Source of the DNA: Acetobacteraceae bacterium
GTDB lineage: Bacteria; Pseudomonadota; Alphaproteobacteria; Acetobacterales; Acetobacteraceae
Length of the DNA: 6,125 bases
Assembly (NCBI GenBank): GCA_030044345.1
Contig: JASHVY010000278.1
Coordinates: 1 to 6,125, forward strand
Direction: 5' to 3'
The first letter of the stretch is position 1; every line of letters starts with the position of its first letter. The notes beneath the pieces are model-generated. The model was given only the letters and a program-made list of their open reading frames with translations, was not told the origin of the DNA and did not search any database. Below, one piece after another: positions 3,987 to 6,125 of this stretch. The translations under genes were made by a program, and so were the position numbers.

Positions 3987-5669
3987 TTGTCCGAGCATAG
4001 CCCACCGCCGACCGCCCGTCTTGCACGCCGCCGGCGCGTGTCCATCATCTGGATCATCCCTGCGATCACGCTGCTGATCGCCCTCTGGCTTGCGTGGGAC
4101 ACGCTTTCCAAGCGCGGCCCGCTCGTCACCATCACGTTCCAAAGCGCCGAGGGGCTTACCGCCGGCCAATCGCAGGTCCGCTTCAAGGATATCCCGCTCG
4201 GCACGGTGCAGAGCATCACGCTCGCGCCGGACTATACGCACGTCATCGTCGCCGCGCGCATGAACCGGGAGGCCGCCCGGCTTCTGACCGACAAGGCGCA
4301 GTTCTGGGTGGTCAAGCCACGGCTTTTCGCCGGCAATCTCTCCGGATTCGAGACGATCCTCTCCGGCTCCTATATCCAAATCCTGCCTTCCAGCAAGCCG
4401 GGCCGGCCCCTGCTTCATTTCACCGGCCTCGAGAATCCGCCGGTCCTGCAATCGGATATTCCCGGCCATACCTTCCTCCTCAAGGCGGACCGTGTCGGCT
4501 CGCTCAATCCCGGCTCGCCGATTTTCTATCGCGGCCTCGATGTCGGCACCGTTCTTGGCTGGGATCTCGGCCAGATGGCGGAGAACGTCACGGTGCACGC
4601 TTTCGTTCGTGCCCCGTTCGACAGCTATGTGCATGAGGATTCGCGCTTCTGGAATGCCTCCGGCGCCTCGGTCACGCTCGGCGCCACCGGCATCCGGCTC
4701 AATGTCGAATCGATGCGCGCGGTCCTGCTCGGCGGCATCGCGTTCGATACGCCGTCAGAAGCACTGAAAACGCCGCTTGCCACCGAGAACGCGGTCTTTC
4801 CCCTCTATGCGAGCGAGGACGCTGCGAAATCCGCCGCCTTCCGCCGCCACGTGTCGCTCGTCGCCTATTTTCAGGGCTCCGTCGCCGGCCTCGCCCCCGG
4901 CGCACCCGTCACGATGCTCGGGATCCGCATTGGCGAGGTCATATCGGTCGATCTCCGCTACAATCCGGAGAAGGACGCTCTGGAGGTGCCGGTGCATTTC
5001 GACGTTCAGCCCGAACGGATCGCCATGAGCGCCGAAGCCGCGAAGCGGGGGCCGCTCAAAAATGCGCAAATCCTCATCAATCGCGGCATGCGCGCCCAGC
5101 TCGCGACCGCCAATCTCCTCACCGGCCAGCAGGAGATCGCGCTCGTCTTCGTCCCCAACGCCCCACCCGCCACCGTCCGCACCGAGGACGGCGCCATCGT
5201 CGTGCCGACGAGCCCCGGCTCGCTGAGCGGAATCACCCAATCCGCGGCCGCCCTGCTCGACAAGATCAACCGTATGCCTTTCCAGCAGATCGGCGAGAAT
5301 TTGAACGGCACACTCGCCGGCCTCAACACCATGGCGAACGGGCCTGCGCTTCGTGACTCGCTCACGTCCCTTCAGGCCACGCTCGCGAGCGCCCAGCACG
5401 CCATCCAGAAGCTTGATCAGGGCATCAGCCCGACCCTCGCGGATCTTCCCGTCATTGCCCAGGATCTCAGAACTCTGCTCGCCCGCACCAGCATGCTCGT
5501 CGCTTCCGCCGATAGCGGCTATGGCGAGAACTCGAAATTCTATCGTGACCTTGATCGGTTGCTTCTCCAGACGAACGATGTCCTGCAATCCGTCCGCGCG
5601 CTCTCCGATCTGCTCACCCAGGAGCCCAACGCATTGATCAGCGGCCGCGCCGGGGCGGCGGCGCAATGA
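3987..5669 (+). CDS. pqiB: PqiB, three-MCE-domain inter-membrane transport protein
   Basis: The 560-residue product is close in length to E. coli PqiB (546). A short basic N-terminus (RLARRRR) precedes one transmembrane helix (about 18-37, IIWIIPAITLLIALWLAW). Three MCE domains follow at about 46-137, 163-250 and 288-390. Family landmarks are AEGLTAGQSQVRFKDIPLGTV, FWVVKPRL with LSGSYI, LNPGSPIFYRGLDVGTV, and LAPGAPVTMLGIRIGEV. Residues 415-545 are helical and should form the coiled-coil needle, ending in LSDLLTQEPNALISGR. In E. coli, PqiB hexamers span the periplasm and move lipids with the inner-membrane protein PqiA. TTG 3987 is the first possible start, because TGA 3978-3980 closes the frame; GTG 4038 would still keep the helix. 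The only Shine-Dalgarno-like AAAGG (3969-3973) lies in the inserted element and is too distant, so initiation may be weak. Its stop overlaps the pqiA start. Confidence 0.94.
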   Translation: MSEHSPPPTARLARRRRVSIIWIIPAITLLIALWLAWDTLSKRGPLVTITFQSAEGLTAGQSQVRFKDIPLGTVQSITLAPDYTHVIVAARMNREAARLLTDKAQFWVVKPRLFAGNLSGFETILSGSYIQILPSSKPGRPLLHFTGLENPPVLQSDIPGHTFLLKADRVGSLNPGSPIFYRGLDVGTVLGWDLGQMAENVTVHAFVRAPFDSYVHEDSRFWNASGASVTLGATGIRLNVESMRAVLLGGIAFDTPSEALKTPLATENAVFPLYASEDAAKSAAFRRHVSLVAYFQGSVAGLAPGAPVTMLGIRIGEVISVDLRYNPEKDALEVPVHFDVQPERIAMSAEAAKRGPLKNAQILINRGMRAQLATANLLTGQQEIALVFVPNAPPATVRTEDGAIVVPTSPGSLSGITQSAAALLDKINRMPFQQIGENLNGTLAGLNTMANGPALRDSLTSLQATLASAQHAIQKLDQGISPTLADLPVIAQDLRTLLARTSMLVASADSGYGENSKFYRDLDRLLLQTNDVLQSVRALSDLLTQEPNALISGRAGAAAQ

Positions 5670-6125
5670 GCGAAAGCGGATTCACCGGGAATCGCGCGCC
5701 TCTTCTTCATGAGTGCCGTGGCTGCGGGCTCCGCCAGCTCGTTCCGCCGCTTGCCCGGGGGATGCTTGCGCGCTGCGTCCGCTGCGGAACGGTTCTGCGC
5801 GGCCATCGGCGCAACACGATCGAGCATGCTCTCGCATTGGCCTTTGCCGCTCTCGTCCTGCTCGGCGTGACCGCCACGGCGACGATGATGACGGTGCAGA
5901 CCGCCGGCATCGTCCATCACGCCGATCTCATCTCCGGCCCGCTGGAGCTCGAGCGGCGCGGAATGTTCAGCCTTTCTGTCGCGGTCGTCTTCACGAGCCT
6001 GCTCGCCCCAATGGCAAAGCTCGCCGGCACCGTCTATGCGCTCGGCCTGCTCCAGATGCGCAATCCGCCGCGCCATATCCGCCGTGTGTTCCTTTTCGTC
6101 CGCAAGCTCACGCCCTGGTCGATGA
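5666..6125 (+). CDS. pqiA: PqiA-family inner-membrane protein (5' part)
   Basis: The frame starts at ATG 5666, overlapping the pqiB TGA as ATGA, and runs open for 153 codons to the window edge. An N-terminal zinc-ribbon-like motif has Cys17-x2-Cys20 and Cys37-x2-Cys40 (HECRGCG, ARCVRCG). It is followed by a hydrophobic helix at about 51-71 and another long one at about 94-120 (SLSVAVVFTSLLAPMAKLAG). The last visible residues, VRKLTPWSM, are the start of the PqiA signature W-(S/G)-M-x-(E/D)-V-F. PqiA is the inner-membrane partner that feeds substrate, probably phospholipid, to the PqiB tunnel. The order pqiB-pqiA reverses the pqiA-pqiB-pqiC order of E. coli. Translational coupling to pqiB is likely. 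Whether it is a one-module or two-module PqiA cannot be told here. Confidence 0.9.
   Translation, partial: MSESGFTGNRAPLLHECRGCGLRQLVPPLARGMLARCVRCGTVLRGHRRNTIEHALALAFAALVLLGVTATATMMTVQTAGIVHHADLISGPLELERRGMFSLSVAVVFTSLLAPMAKLAGTVYALGLLQMRNPPRHIRRVFLFVRKLTPWSM

Noticed and set aside
3181..4026. Minus-strand open frame of 281 codons
   Set aside because: It spans the antisense of the two-repeat protein gene and the element and shows no recognisable domain.
4755..5666. Minus-strand open frame of 303 codons opposite pqiB
   Set aside because: It is the antisense of a clearly identified pqiB with three MCE domains; its composition (Asp/Gly/Arg/Glu) is that of a shadow frame.

Overview
The window is about 62% G+C by eye and carries six protein genes, all on the plus strand. 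It looks like an alphaproteobacterial chromosome segment. Pointers are a DUF2092 protein paired with a Gly/Tyr-rich secreted protein, an OmpA-type lipoprotein, and intergenic double-hairpin repeats resembling those of Rhizobiales-like genomes. Beijerinckiaceae/Methylocystaceae or an acidophilic acetobacterium would fit, but the genus cannot be fixed from the sequence. Every gene product is predicted to be envelope-located or exported.

Layout. 1-351: no gene; a strong hairpin (80-106), an 18-bp palindrome next to a weak promoter (262-302), and a small hairpin displaying the Shine-Dalgarno sequence. 352-1155 and 1169-1927: a two-gene unit, 13 nt apart, for an exported DUF2092 protein and a Gly/Ala/Tyr-rich repetitive exported protein. 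1928-2178: a solo left end of a small transposable element, then a double-hairpin repeat. 2179-2724: an OmpA-domain outer-membrane lipoprotein that should anchor the envelope to peptidoglycan. 2725-3171: 447 bp without a gene, holding a possible terminator and a hairpin built from two perfect 12-bp tandem repeats. 3172-3804: an exported protein with two similar beta-rich repeats. 3805-3977: a complete 173-bp MITE-like element. 3987-5669 and 5666 to the window end: pqiB (three MCE domains) and pqiA (truncated by the window), overlapping by ATGA and encoding an inter-membrane lipid-transport system.

The most interesting structure is the small element. Its complete copy has about 25-bp terminal inverted repeats, an inner perfect 17-bp inverted repeat, and a 3-bp direct repeat TGA on each side. 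The left TGA is the stop codon of the upstream gene, and the right TGA is an in-frame stop just before the TTG start of pqiB. Removing the element and one TGA in silico leaves the upstream gene's stop only 6 nt from the pqiB start, in the same frame. This suggests a former tight operon (exported two-repeat protein, pqiB, pqiA) that the element split. The two-repeat protein is therefore a candidate accessory part of the Pqi system. A partial second copy sits at the TGA stop of the gene ending at 1927, so the element has landed on a gene's stop codon twice in 6 kb.
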